NCBI GenBank assembly: GCA_030490835.1
Contig: CM059977.1
Location: 18,023,335 to 18,087,334 of the forward strand
Reading direction: 5' to 3'
DNA length: 64,000 nt
From: Annona cherimola
Lineage: Eukaryota > Streptophyta > Magnoliopsida > Magnoliales > Annonaceae
Shown here: piece after piece, positions 10,689 through 21,059 of the stretch
Numbering within the stretch: the first letter of the stretch is position 1
Layout of the letters: every line of letters starts with the position of its first letter
Notes under the pieces: model-generated
What the model was told of the DNA's origin: nothing
What the model saw: the letters and a program-made list of their open reading frames with translations, nothing else
The model's database searches: none
Position numbers and translations under genes: made by a program

Positions 10689-12393
10689 TAGGGGTGCAAC
10701 TTGGGCCGGGTTCGGCCCGAACCCGGCCCGCCGAACCCGGGAAAAGGCAGTGTTTAAACTCTAAAGATTTCAACCCGAACCCGGACCGAATTCAAACAGA
10801 ACTCGGTTCGGGTTCAGGCAAGCCCGAACCCGTATTTGTATTACATAAAATATATTATTTTATTAAAATAATAATATATCAGCTACGTTTGTTCAGGCAG
10901 GCATCGCATATGGTGGCAGAACTGTGGTGCAGAAAAGGCTGGACAGCGACAGGTGTTTGGCATTTTGCAAATTCGCTTTTTGTATTTTGACTTTCGACGC
11001 ATGCTTCAGCCCGCCATTTTCCCATTTCCAGCTTCCTTTCTCTAGTTTCTTCCCGCTCGCAGTCGGAGTCACGAATCCGCAATTTCCGAGCTTCCCTTTT
11101 TAGTTTCGGCCGGCCATTTCCAGCTCGGAGTCAGAGTCACAAATCCGACGATCCCCTTTCTTCTCCGGCGCTGTTGAAATCCCGCATGTCCGAACCCTTT
11201 GTTTCTTCTCCGGCGTTCGCAAAATCCCGTCTATCCTGCTGTCCGAACCCTCCAGCTCTTCTCCGGCGTTCGCACCACCCAGCACCCGTTGCCCCCTGCG
11301 GCCTGCGATTTTGCGAGCCTACGACGTCGTCCTGATGCCAGCGCGATATTCAACCCCTGCATCCCTACACCGGTAACAGTTCTATCGTTGATTTTTTAAT
11401 AAAAACTCATTGCTTGTTATTTAATATATAAATTAACAGTATCATGATTAATTATTGAAAGCTGGTTCAATGATTTGAAAATGAAAGCAAAAGAGAAGGA
11501 GAAAAATATATGTAATATTGTAATGTGATTATATATAGGTAGAATAAATTTTGAGAAATAAACAAATGAAAACAACATTAATTATCTAATAATTAATTCT
11601 TAGGAATAAAATAAATAGAAACAAAATGGACTGATATTTAAAAATATTTATTTTTACTCAGCATGCAAAATCATTCAAATTTCAAATAGTGTAAATGGTA
11701 ATTTAAAAACATATACTTTAGTGCTGAAAAAGATGCGCTTGTTTTGCATTTTTTTGAACAAGTGTTTCTAGAGCTTGAATGCTTTCATTCAAATATTTTT
11801 GCAATTCCCGAAAATTATTTCATTTGTTTGTGTTTATGTTAGTTGTTGATAACTTGATACGTGTTGGTTAATATTTTAATTTTTGAATTAATTTGTTATT
11901 GCCGTGAAATGGATAATTTCTAATTATTTTTAATATTATAAAAAAGTGACATTTAGGTGATCAAATCAATATGGATAGTTAAAGTAATATGCCGGACAAG
12001 ATTAGCGATCCGGAAATCAATAGTGAGCAAATAAAAAATACACCAACTGCCAAGGTTTGTGATAATATGTCAGACAAGATTAGCGATCTGGAAATAATTT
12101 TATACAATAGGTTTGTGATAAAAATTATATATAGGATGAGTAACAAAGACATTAATAGGAGAATGTCAACCATAAACTCAATCCGAAACTCAACCCGAGC
12201 CCGAATTTCAAAAATAGGGTTAGGGTTGAGGTTTACAAATAGGGTTAGGGTTAGGGTTGAAGTTTTACAAATAGGGTTAGGGTTAGGGTTGAGGTTTACA
12301 AATAGGGTTAGGGTTAGGGTTGAAGTTTTACAAATAGGGTTAGGGTTAGGGTTGAGGTCAACCCGAGTTTCATGAGCCCGAGTTGCATCCCTA
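10689..12393. mobile_element. non-autonomous hAT-superfamily transposon
   Basis: The left end TAGGGGTGCAACTTGGGC and the reversed right end TAGGGATGCAACTCGGGC form an imperfect terminal inverted repeat. The 8-mer ATTAAGAT flanks both sides exactly (10681-10688 and 12394-12401), the 8-bp duplication expected for hAT. Inside are CCCGAACCCGG-type subterminal motifs, a GC-rich block with repeated TTCTCCGGCG (about 10980-11375) followed by a possible GTAACAG donor, and a short Met-rich frame near 11989 with an internal 79-bp duplication. The last two resemble the 5' leader and first codons of a transposase gene. No catalytic region is present, so it is an internally deleted derivative. Confidence 0.85.
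12209..12357. repeat. GGGTTA-rich minisatellite inside the hAT element
   Basis: Five units of 31-32 bp, alternating between a GAGGTTTAC and a GAAGTTTTAC spacer, each carry two or three GGGTTA hexamers. It sits in the right subterminal region. The hexamer is not the usual seven-base plant telomere unit (TTTAGGG), and the spacers show this is a transposon subterminal array and not a telomere. Confidence 0.8.
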
Positions 12394-12640
12394 ATTAAGA
12401 TACTATAGGTTCCATACAATAGATGTCCGGAACCAACCCAATTAAGTACTTATGCCATAATATGATATGAGTTTTTCTCATATCATCACCTGCGTGGACA
12501 ATGCTACTATTTCTATCACTCACGTCCATTTTTATTTTTATTTTAAAATTTTCTCACCTCTCCAAAAGAATTTTCCTTTAAACCTTTCACAACTCATACT
12601 ACTTAAGGACTGACGTCAAATGTCTTGTCGATTGGATACA

Positions 12641-12930
12641 TGGGCTGTGTGCATTAATGTGTAAAAAAAATGTTTAAGTTAAAAATTTTCAATCTATGTA
12701 GATATCCTATTTTTCTTATGATTTCTTTATATTTTCCTATACAACTATCCTACTTTTCAATCATCCTACAGAGATAGTGAGATACCTACACAGTTACCAT
12801 ATTTATTTTAATTTTATTCTCTTTACTACTCATTATTATCCCTATCATATTACATCACTTTCTTACAATTTAAAAGCTTTTATATCAAAAATTTTCATCC
12901 AAAAGTTTTATTATTTCCCAAACACAATCA
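12641..12930. mobile_element. family C MITE, reverse orientation
   Basis: This is the reverse complement of the family C pattern. It has AGTTAAAAATTTTCAATC near the left, CTACTTTTCAATCATCCTA and TTATCCCTATCATATTACATCAC in the middle, and ends TTTCCCAAACACAATCA. It faces the next copy at 12954 with only about 20 bases between them. Confidence 0.65.
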
Positions 12931-12953
12931 TTTAAAAAAGAAATTTTTGATCA

Positions 12954-13350
12954 ACGTGTGTTTGTGAAATGATAAGATTTTTTATGAAAGGTTTTTTGTG
13001 TAAAATTTTTTGGAATGAGCAAAAATGATGTAACATAATAAGGGTAATGATGAGGAATAAAAAGAATAAAGTTAAAATAAATAAGTTAGATATATTAGTG
13101 CTGTGCAAAAATGATTGAAGAATACTGTAAATACTCTACCAAATGAAGAAATTTTTTTAATAACATCCCAAATAGGGAGAATACTTTAAATACCTCTACC
13201 AAACGAAATGAAAAAACTCTTACACCTCCTAAAAGTAGGTTGGTATATAAGAAGAAGTGAAGAAATAATTAAAAACTAGAGTAGCTGTGGAGAGAGGAAA
13301 GTTTTATAAAAAAATTAATTTTAATTTTTTTTGTTTTTACAAACACCCTC
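12954..13350. mobile_element. family C MITE with internal extra sequence
   Basis: It begins ACGTGTGTTTGTGAAATGAT and ends TTTACAAACACCCTCC. It keeps the AAAGTTAAAATAAATAAG and AATTAAAAACTAGAGTAG landmarks but has about 110 extra bases near 13130-13240, with a repeated ACTNTACCAAAYGAA phrase. The copy is therefore rearranged or carries a small insertion. Confidence 0.55.
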
Positions 13351-13507
13351 CAAATAAATTAAGTATAGAACGACTAAACGTGTTGCGCCAGTGTATACAT
13401 TGATTGTGGCTATATACATAGAGCCAACAAAGTCTATAAACCTCGACCTGTGCATAAGGGGATAAGCTTATGGGCACCCATTCAATAATCTTATTTGTTA
13501 ATAATTA

Positions 13508-13527
13508 TGATGATGATGATGATGATG

Positions 13528-13560
<33 letters not shown>

Positions 13561-13561
13561 T
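13508..13561. repeat. (GAT)n-(TTA)n microsatellite
   Basis: About six GAT/ATG units pass directly into about twelve ATT units. It is a compound trinucleotide microsatellite in intergenic DNA. Confidence 0.9.
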
Positions 13562-13840
13562 TGTCTTGTTTCACTTCATATTTAACATGATATTTTCTTT
13601 TATCATGTAATCATGCTCTCTTTACATCTCTTATATAAATGTCATTCCTTCTACATCTCTTTGTAACTCTTAGGAAGAACACCCCATATATATATTATCA
13701 CTTATTTTCATCATTTTTATAATTTTCAATTATTATTGTTTTCATGTTAATTCATAATATTGTTTTATCTTTGCTTTCTATCATGCTCTATTTGTCACGT
13801 TATAATTTTAGGAATTAATTTTATGCACTTGGGTGCAAAT

Positions 13841-15174
13841 CCGTGTTGTCAGAACCGGACCGGTCCGACCGGGAACCGATCCAGTTTCCGGTTCATTTGT
13901 ACAAGGTTCGGTTCAATTATATAAAACCGTACGAATCGGAGAACCGGAATGGACCGGTTCGTCAGACCTAATGTATACTTAAAAAAATAATAAAATCTAA
14001 ACCCACTGCTCCCGACGCCCGTTCCCCCTAAGGAGCCCTAAATAAAAGGATTTGAGGAAATCAATCAGGAAATGAATACCTTGGCATTGAAACTCCATCG
14101 GTCGAAGTCATGCCAATTCTCGAGGTCGTAGGCAGTAAAGCGTTTGCAACAAGCAGAAATCTTCAGCGGCCTAGTATTCAAGTCAGGTGCAGTTTCCTTA
14201 CCCTCGACATTCTGCAATCCCCTAACGAAAGTCATGGAGTAATTGCTGATGGCGAAAGGATCTTCCCCAGGAGTTTCCATGGTCCTTCCCCATCTTGGGT
14301 CCCTGGCCGCATTCATGGTGGGACTCCAAAATGTCAAACGCAGCAGCCATGAGCGACCTTACGAGGACGACGAGGAGAAGGGGAAAAAAATTTCTGGTGG
14401 TCCAACGGACCACTGAATTCGTGTATACGCAGATCGTTATTTGCAATATAGAGCATTCAAAATAATTTTATAAAAATTCCTTGATAATCTAATAGAATCT
14501 CCCAAATTATGTAAATATAATTTTTGTGTAAAAAATTTAAATATCACTAAGTATTGCATCAAAACCTCAATTTCAATATAATTTCTTTTAAAACGAAGTG
14601 AAAATGATATAAAATAACTACAAAATGATGTAATTTTTAATAACTTTTTTATTTAATAAAAATATTATTTCAATTAATAATATTCTATTTTTAAATTGAC
14701 AGTATCTTCCATAAGATATGAATTATTATAATCAATGCATCTTTATACCGACGATGTAACAAATAAGAAAATTAGATTTTAGGTGAATTTCTTAGTATCT
14801 AGGACAATTTACGTGTAATCTGAAAATTTATTTTTAATATTTTACTTATTTCATAAAATTTGAGTGCCCCTTAAATGTCGTTAGATGCTGTTAGATGTCG
14901 TTAGATGCTGTTAGACGCTGTTAGATTAAGGTGAATTTCATTAAATCATATTATCTGGGTTTCAAATTTTGTAATTAAGGTATAAATGATCTTATAAAGT
15001 GCTTAGAATCATATTACATGTGTTAAATTAGGATTAACTTATCAATATATTTACTTAAAATTTAAAAATAATTTAATATTTATGACATCATAAATATGTC
15101 ATGCCGACATCATCGGTTCGAACCAGACCAGTTACTTTACCGGTTCAATCACCGGTTCGGTTCTGACAACATTT
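13841..15174. mobile_element. TIR transposon carrying a GH3 exon fragment
   Basis: The left end CCGTGTTGTCAGAACCGG and reversed right end AAATGTTGTCAGAACCGAAC share TGTTGTCAGAACCG. The 8-mer GTGCAAAT flanks both sides exactly (13833-13840 and 15175-15182). Subterminal DNA is rich in ACCGGTTC/GAACCGGA motifs. An 8-bp duplication suits hAT, but the terminal bases are unusual, so the superfamily is open. A decayed beta-xylosidase exon lies inside at 14080-14343, and a run of short GTTAGATGCT units lies near 14879-14927. No transposase is present. Confidence 0.7.
14080..14343 (-). pseudogene. GH3 beta-xylosidase exon fragment
   Basis: On the minus strand about 88 codons stay open and match plant glycoside hydrolase family 3 beta-D-xylosidase/alpha-L-arabinofuranosidase proteins of the cell wall. 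Landmarks are [32 protein letters not shown]-like [26 protein letters not shown] and TAYDLENWH. The segment ends at AAG followed by GTATTC, where a plant GH3 exon could end with a donor site. Nothing of the remaining roughly 700 residues of the family is present. It lies wholly within the transposon at 13841-15174, so it is read as a captured fragment and not a functional gene. Lack of stops suggests fairly recent capture or simply short length. Confidence 0.85.
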
Positions 15175-15470
15175 GTGCAAATATTCATTTTTTATTTTTT
15201 TGAAATTTTTATAAGATTGTTAATCTAAGTATATTTAACATGTGTATTAATTTTTTTCATTTTTGGATATTTTTAGATTTTTTTAAAATCAATTGCATTT
15301 TAGTAATTTAAAATTATTAAAAATGCCATCGGCTTTAAAAAATCCAAAAAAATATAATAATCTCAAAAAAGGTAAATATTGATATACACGTTAAATATAC
15401 TTAAATTAACAATTTTATAAAAAAATTCAAAAAAAATAAAAAGAAAATCCAGTGCATGAAATCAACTTCC

Positions 15471-18400
15471 TATAATTTTATTCTTCATACAATCTACTAC
15501 TTTAAGCATATCACGTTACAATCTCCAATGTACTACATATATAGTATTAATTGGATCCAACCTAGCATGAATATGCAATCAACATTTTCGATAGATCGGA
15601 GAAGACCGACAACGACTATACATGCCATGCATGCATGGCTGGAGGGGTCAACTGTAATTTTTTTATGGTTTCAACTGAAATTTTACTTATAATGTATCTC
15701 ATATTACAAATAAAGCCAGCCCTTCCAATGAGAGACAGAACTCCCACTCAAGGGATGCAATTCTCACTTGAAAGACATTGTTAACACTAGATTTCGAAAT
15801 CAAACTAGTAGAAAGACTTACCTATTCGATACCAATCGAGCTATATAGGGTCAAGTGGAATTTTAGTTTTCAATTAGAAACAAAAGGAGATAAGATTGCC
15901 TTATCTTAGTAGGATGCATGGGGTGGGCTCCTTTTAAGACAATATTCTCAATTCTGGTTTATGTACGTCCTTCGATTTTTTTTTTTTTTTGGTTGTAAGC
16001 AATTTTCAATTTTTTTCTCAAAGTTAGAATTTCTCTTTAAATTTTGTTTTAGATACTCTCCTCCTTTGCCCATTCTAGCTCTTAAATTTCAACCTTTACT
16101 CATTTTCACTTTTCTTAAATATGCTTTTGGGATTGATAATGATGTTTGTCCTCCATCCATCTATTCGTCCGTTAATGTGCTAGTCATCATTCATCAATTG
16201 CCAAGTAGTTTCAAGTTCAACACACATGGAGGCACCATGTGGCCAAGTAGTTTCAAGTTCAACACACATGGAGGCACCAAGATCACATGTATATACATAT
16301 GTACCCGAATAGAAGCAGTCGGCTTAACAATTCCGCTCAATCCTGCTAGCTGTTATCCAAGTTAAGCTTCATGCGGATTAACGATATATTCAATATTACA
16401 TGTGGCCACAGCTTTAGCCTAATGACAGTACATTCGAGCATGAGTTTCGAATGTCTAAGGGTTGAAGCTTTGTGGTAATTAAGTCCAAAACTATCGATCC
16501 TATGACATCATAAAAGAATTACACACTTTTCTATATACAATTTTGCGCATTTAATCCAAACATTGTGTTCCAAATCACACCCCATGCATATTCTAATAAT
16601 CATCTCAATGATTTTATTATTATTCCTATCATGTCGCGGATTTATTTCTATACATTTTCTGTCTTTTAACTATTTAGACGGATATTCTTCTTTAGTCCTG
16701 GTCTATGATATGGTGCCTTTTTAATTACCACGGAAGATGATGGTTTTTTTTACAATTGCACAAGCGACGCCTGCACTTAATTGCTTCTTCTTCGATTGTT
16801 AAATGATGGTGCGCCGTACGTTTGTATGACGGACAGGCAATGAACCATTGATAATTGGTGAATTATTGCATGCAAACGAGATTCTCAAAAGCTAATATAT
16901 CAATTGGTGAATGATCATGCAAGCTCATAGCTTAGGGAAGATACCCATCTTCTCTGAATCTCACTTGGCTTTGCTTGCCGCCCCCAACAAATGTATATTC
17001 ATGGCAAATCCAAATTGCATGTCCTGCGCAGCAGCAGGGATATGATGATATATGTCTGAACTCGGAGGCCAAGATAGCAAGATGGAAGGGCCGTGTGCGC
17101 CATTCACAAATTTCATTCGCTTCAAATTAAGCCAAGATTTTTCTCTCTGTTTTGCTGAAAACTTAAAACCCACAAATTTCAGTCAACGTCATAGTTATAC
17201 TCATAAATTTCAATAAAATTATGTACATACTATATATTTGAAAGATTCATAGCACATATATGTTGTAAAATCTAATAGTACTAAAAAAGTTTATAAACGT
17301 GGCCACCCTTTTGCCACCAAATATAAAGTTAGTCGCATTTAGATTTAGTATTAAATTTAGTCACTTGTCTTCTTTTTGCATCTAAAAATTCTATTTTATT
17401 TATAGTAAAATATAAACAACTGCTTTAAGTCTTTTTTTGACGAATGCATCAAGTATCATATTTACTTGCATATAACTTAAAAAAATTGAATGCATTTGAA
17501 GAAATGCCACCACCTTAAACCAGTCACTTACTTTGTAGCTAAATTCATTTACATGCAGCTAAACATTATATTATATACAAAAAATTAGCTGTTTATAATA
17601 ATCTTTATTATAGTAAAAGAATCCAAATAGATAAATATAGTAAATACTTTAATGGTGCTAACACATTTGAAAATTTCATGTTGCTATATCATTTGAAGCT
17701 GCTCTGATAGTTTTTTTTTGTTAGTATTTTTATGTTGTGACATCATGATAATACACTATGGCACATTCAAGTCCCAAACACTATGGAGGAAAATAATCCG
17801 TACACAACCCTGTACCAGAGAAAATTTTGTAAAATTCTCCATTCGGGGAAAATTGTAAAACCTCCACATGAGGAGGGTAATTTTGCAAAAAACCCTCAAT
17901 CATGAGAGGGAATTTGAAGCATGGACATTTGGGCTACAAGCCCTTCTCCGTGACCATGATGTCGCCTGCATCGTGAAACCACTTTGATAGTTAAAGTACA
18001 ATTTAATCTACCAATCAAAAAAATTCAATCTACCAAGTAACCTAATTTTTTGATTGGGTAACTTGCAGTCCGCAGCCCAAAAACATATTTTTTTAAAAAA
18101 AAATTCAGCTTTTTCACAAAAATGCAAAGTTGGACAGAAAATTACAGAAATGTTATTATATTTAAAACTAAAAAATGAATACTCGAAAATATCCAAAAAT
18201 GGTAAAACTTGATTTATAAATTAAATACATTTAACTTTGTATGTCATGAAAAAAATAAAAATATATATGTTTTTGTGCCGGACGCATGGCTGCCCCATGC
18301 GCCTGGCCTCAAAAAATCAGCCGTATACATCATCATATGATCTCAACCGACCATCTTCATTTTAGCAAATTAACAAAGGACTACGGGCCAAGCATCATGC

Positions 18401-18707
18401 GAGCTGGTCCTAGCTTTGGGCTGGGCGATGAGCTTGACACCGCCCAGTACCGCACGTGACAAGTACAGCGGCTAGGAGCCTTGGACCTTGTAAAATGGAT
18501 GGACGGACGTGATTTATTGATAAGGATACGACAGCGGCGACGAGCGCGAATTACCGGCGGTGCGGCTGGCTTCCTGCGAATCACCGCGCATAAGATGCCG
18601 CCTGTACAAGTCCCTGGGCATTTGTCCACTCATGAAAGCCCAGTATATCTCCCATCCATGTTGGAGCGAAACTCTGGGCTTAGAATTTCCTTTTGGGTAA
18701 TGTTAAG
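15471..18707. other. intergenic DNA with a 42-bp tandem duplication and hairpin-rich stretch
   Basis: No gene is recognised. It holds an exact 42-bp duplication (16201-16281), a set of spaced small palindromes at 17821-17910, and, at about 18170-18330, a partial foldback remnant with a GCATGGCTGCCCCATGCGCC arm. A GC-richer block at 18400-18620 has overlapping frames but no family match that I can see. Confidence 0.4.
16201..16281. repeat. 42-bp tandem duplication
   Basis: The segment starting CCAAGTAGTTTCAAGTTCAA at 16201 is repeated from 16243 without change for about 39 bases. The near-identity shows that it is recent. Confidence 0.95.
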
Positions 18708-19398
18708 TGGATCTTATGCATTAAATTATTTTTTAAAATTATTAATTTAAATGTATTTAATTTATGTATTAAGTTTTACTATTTTTGAATATATTTTAAT
18801 ATTTTTAAAAATAGGAGTATTTTTAAAAAATAAAAAATATTTATACACAACTTAAAAATAGTAAAATTTGGTTTATAAATTAAATATACTTATATAATAT
18901 TTTTATTAAAAAAAATTTAAAAATGAGATTTTACACCATGATGCATCAACATGCATTGAAATACTACCCTTTCCATTTTAAAGTTGACTTTGAGAAGTGA
19001 TAAAATTCTATATGAAAAATTTTTAATGTAAAAGTTTCAATGGATCTTATGCATTAAAATAAATTTTAAAATGATTAATTTAAGTGTATTTAACTTATGT
19101 ATTAAGTCTTACTATTTTTGGATATATATTTTTATTTTAAAAAAAGGAGTATTTTTAAAAAATAAAAAATATGTATACACATCTTTAAAATAGTAAAATT
19201 TGATTCATAGATTAAATAATAGTAAAATTTGGTTTATAAATTAAATATGCTTATATAATATTTTTATTAAAAATTTTAAAATGAAATTTTACACCATGAT
19301 GCATCGACATGCATTGAAATACTACCCCTTCCATTTTAAAGTTGCCTTTAGGAAGTGATAAAATTCTATACGAAGAAATTTTTAATGTTAAAGTTATT
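18708..19398. repeat. direct duplication of a 333-bp AT-rich unit
   Basis: The unit starting TGGATCTTATGCATTAAA at 18708 recurs at 19041. Both copies share CCATGATGCATC..CATGCATTGAAATACTACCC and TTTAAAGTTG..GATAAAATTCTATA. The second copy is longer because ATTAAATAATAGTAAAATTTG-type sequence is partly doubled. The interior is foldback-like, and the right part of each copy looks like the start of a family C MITE. This may be unequal exchange or replication slippage. Confidence 0.8.
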
Positions 19399-19522
19399 AA
19401 AATGATGTAAAATAAGAAAAATAATCTTGTTAGCCAGAGCTAAGCAAATGTCTCGCTTAATTTGCCTAAAAAAATCTATTTATAATGATTTTTTTATTTT
19501 TTCTTCGTGCACTTGTTTACAT

Positions 19523-20733
19523 TAGAGGTGTAAATCGGGTCGGGTTGACTCGGGTTGAGACAAATACAACCCTAACCCACCTTGTAAAATCTCAACCCAA
19601 TCCTACTTTCAACCCTACTTTTCACACCTTAACCCAACCCTATTTCAACCCACCTCAAATCGGTTCGGTTCGGGTTAGAAATCGGGCTAATAGATTACAC
19701 ATATTATCAATGTTAGTTAAGCTTTTGTTCACCCAAATTTCTAAAATAACAAAAAATCAATGATAATTATAAAAAAATAAGTACTAAAAAGTTCTACGTA
19801 ACTCAAAAGTGGAGGATAAGTTTTGTAATTGATTTATTTTTTTACTTTTGTATTCTTTGAGCAATTGATGTCCTCTGCAAGTCAAAAAGTGAAAGCCAAG
19901 TAAAAGTATTGCAGTAAATTATGCAAAATGAAAAAACGAATATCATAGTCTTACTTACATTTTTAGTTGGATTCCAATTAAAGCTACAAACATCTCAAAT
20001 TCCCAATTGACCTGTTCGTTATTTCAAATCACCAATGCAAGCGAACATCTAAACAACCTATTTACAATGCAGTATAGGGTATGTTTGACAATTGAAAGAA
20101 AAAGTCAATTAAAACTTTTCAATCTATAAAACTTTTAACTCTTTACAATTATCATATTTTTAACTATCGTATTTTTTAATTATTTTTTCACATTTTCCTA
20201 TACAACTACCCTACTTTTCAATCATTTATATAAAACTATTCACACAACTAACCTATCTATTTTAACTTTATTCTCTTTATTACTCATCATTACCCCTATC
20301 ATATCACATCAGTTGATAACTTTTACTCTTCAAAACTTTTCATCAAAAGTTTTATTCATTACCAAACACACTCATAACCAAATAATCCAAACATAATTTC
20401 ACAACTAATTAACCAAATATATTTCCAAACCAAATAAATCAAAACAACATTTCACAACCAAATTGTCAAACATATTTCCAAACTCCATACAATTTTATTT
20501 AAATATCTAAACAACATGAATGAAATACACTCTCATAAACATATCAAAATACATATCTTATGAAATCGGGTTGGTTCGGGTCGGTCAAATCGAGTTGGCC
20601 AAATCGACAGACCCCTAACCCAACTCAACCCGATTTTCAAAAACCGAATTTCCAAAATATCAACCCAACCATGGTATAAATCGGTCCGGGTCGATGCGGG
20701 CTCGAGTTGAACCCGACCCTATTTACACCCCTA
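19523..20733. mobile_element. non-autonomous hAT-superfamily transposon
   Basis: The left end TAGAGGTGTAAATCGGGTCG and reversed right end TAGGGGTGTAAATAGGGTCG are near-identical inverted repeats. GTTTACAT flanks both sides exactly (19515-19522 and 20734-20741). Subterminal DNA is full of CGGGTTGA/CAACCC motifs. No transposase-coding frame is present. A family C MITE sits inside at 20076-20374. Confidence 0.9.
20076..20374. mobile_element. family C MITE nested in the hAT element
   Basis: It begins AGGGTATGTTTGACAATTG and ends ATTACCAAACACACTCA. It keeps CTACTTTTCAATCATTT, TTTTAACTTTATTCTCTTT and CATATCACATCA in reverse orientation relative to the copy at 39077. It is therefore younger than the hAT that contains it. 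Confidence 0.8.
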
Positions 20734-21059
20734 GTTTACATAAGTATATTTAACATATAAACTAAGTTTCGCCATTTTTGAATATGTGTATAAATATTTT
20801 TTAAAATAAGTACATGAAGAAAAACAAAAAAAATTGTTGTAAATAAGTTTTTTTAAAGTAGGTTAAGTGAGACATTTACTTAGTCCGGTCTAATAAGATC
20901 ACTTCTTCATAAAATAATGCAATATAATAGACAAATGACGAGAAATGAATAGAATAAAGTTAAAATAGATAAATTATGTACATGAACAGTTGCTTAAAAT
21001 AATTAAAAAATGATAGTTGAATAGGAATATGCGAAAAAATGACTGTTGAATGAAAAATC

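Larger units (their letters stand above)
13811..15470. mobile_element. family A foldback MITE split by a nested element
   Basis: The left end GGAATTAATTTTATGCACTT (13811 on) and reversed right end GGAAGTTGATTTCATGCACT (15470 back) are inverted. The sequence TATAATTTTA flanks both sides (13801-13810 and 15471-15480), a perfect 10-base match that fits the 9-10 bp duplication of this family. The AT-rich interior right of 15183 carries the same TCAATTGCATTTTAG-type palindrome as the other family A copies. The element at 13841-15174 is inserted inside it. Confidence 0.75.
19416..20909. mobile_element. family B foldback MITE split by a nested hAT
   Basis: The left arm ATAATCTTGTTAGCC..AGCTAAGCAAATGTCTCGC pairs with the right arm, reversed, GTGATCTTATTAGACC..ACTAAGTAAATGTCTCAC. 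TAAAATAA flanks both sides, though such an AT-only match could be chance. Outside it are two halves of a family C MITE: the left half stops at AATGATGTAAAATAAG and the right half resumes at AATAATGCAATATAATAG. The hAT at 19523-20733 is inserted within it. Confidence 0.75.

Noticed and set aside
12209..12357. Interstitial telomere array
   Set aside because: The hexamer GGGTTA is not the common plant telomere unit, it is interrupted by regular spacers, and it lies within the subterminal region of an hAT element with intact target duplications.
14080..14343. Functional beta-xylosidase gene
   Set aside because: Only one exon-sized piece of a protein of roughly 750 residues exists, and it is enclosed by transposon ends.
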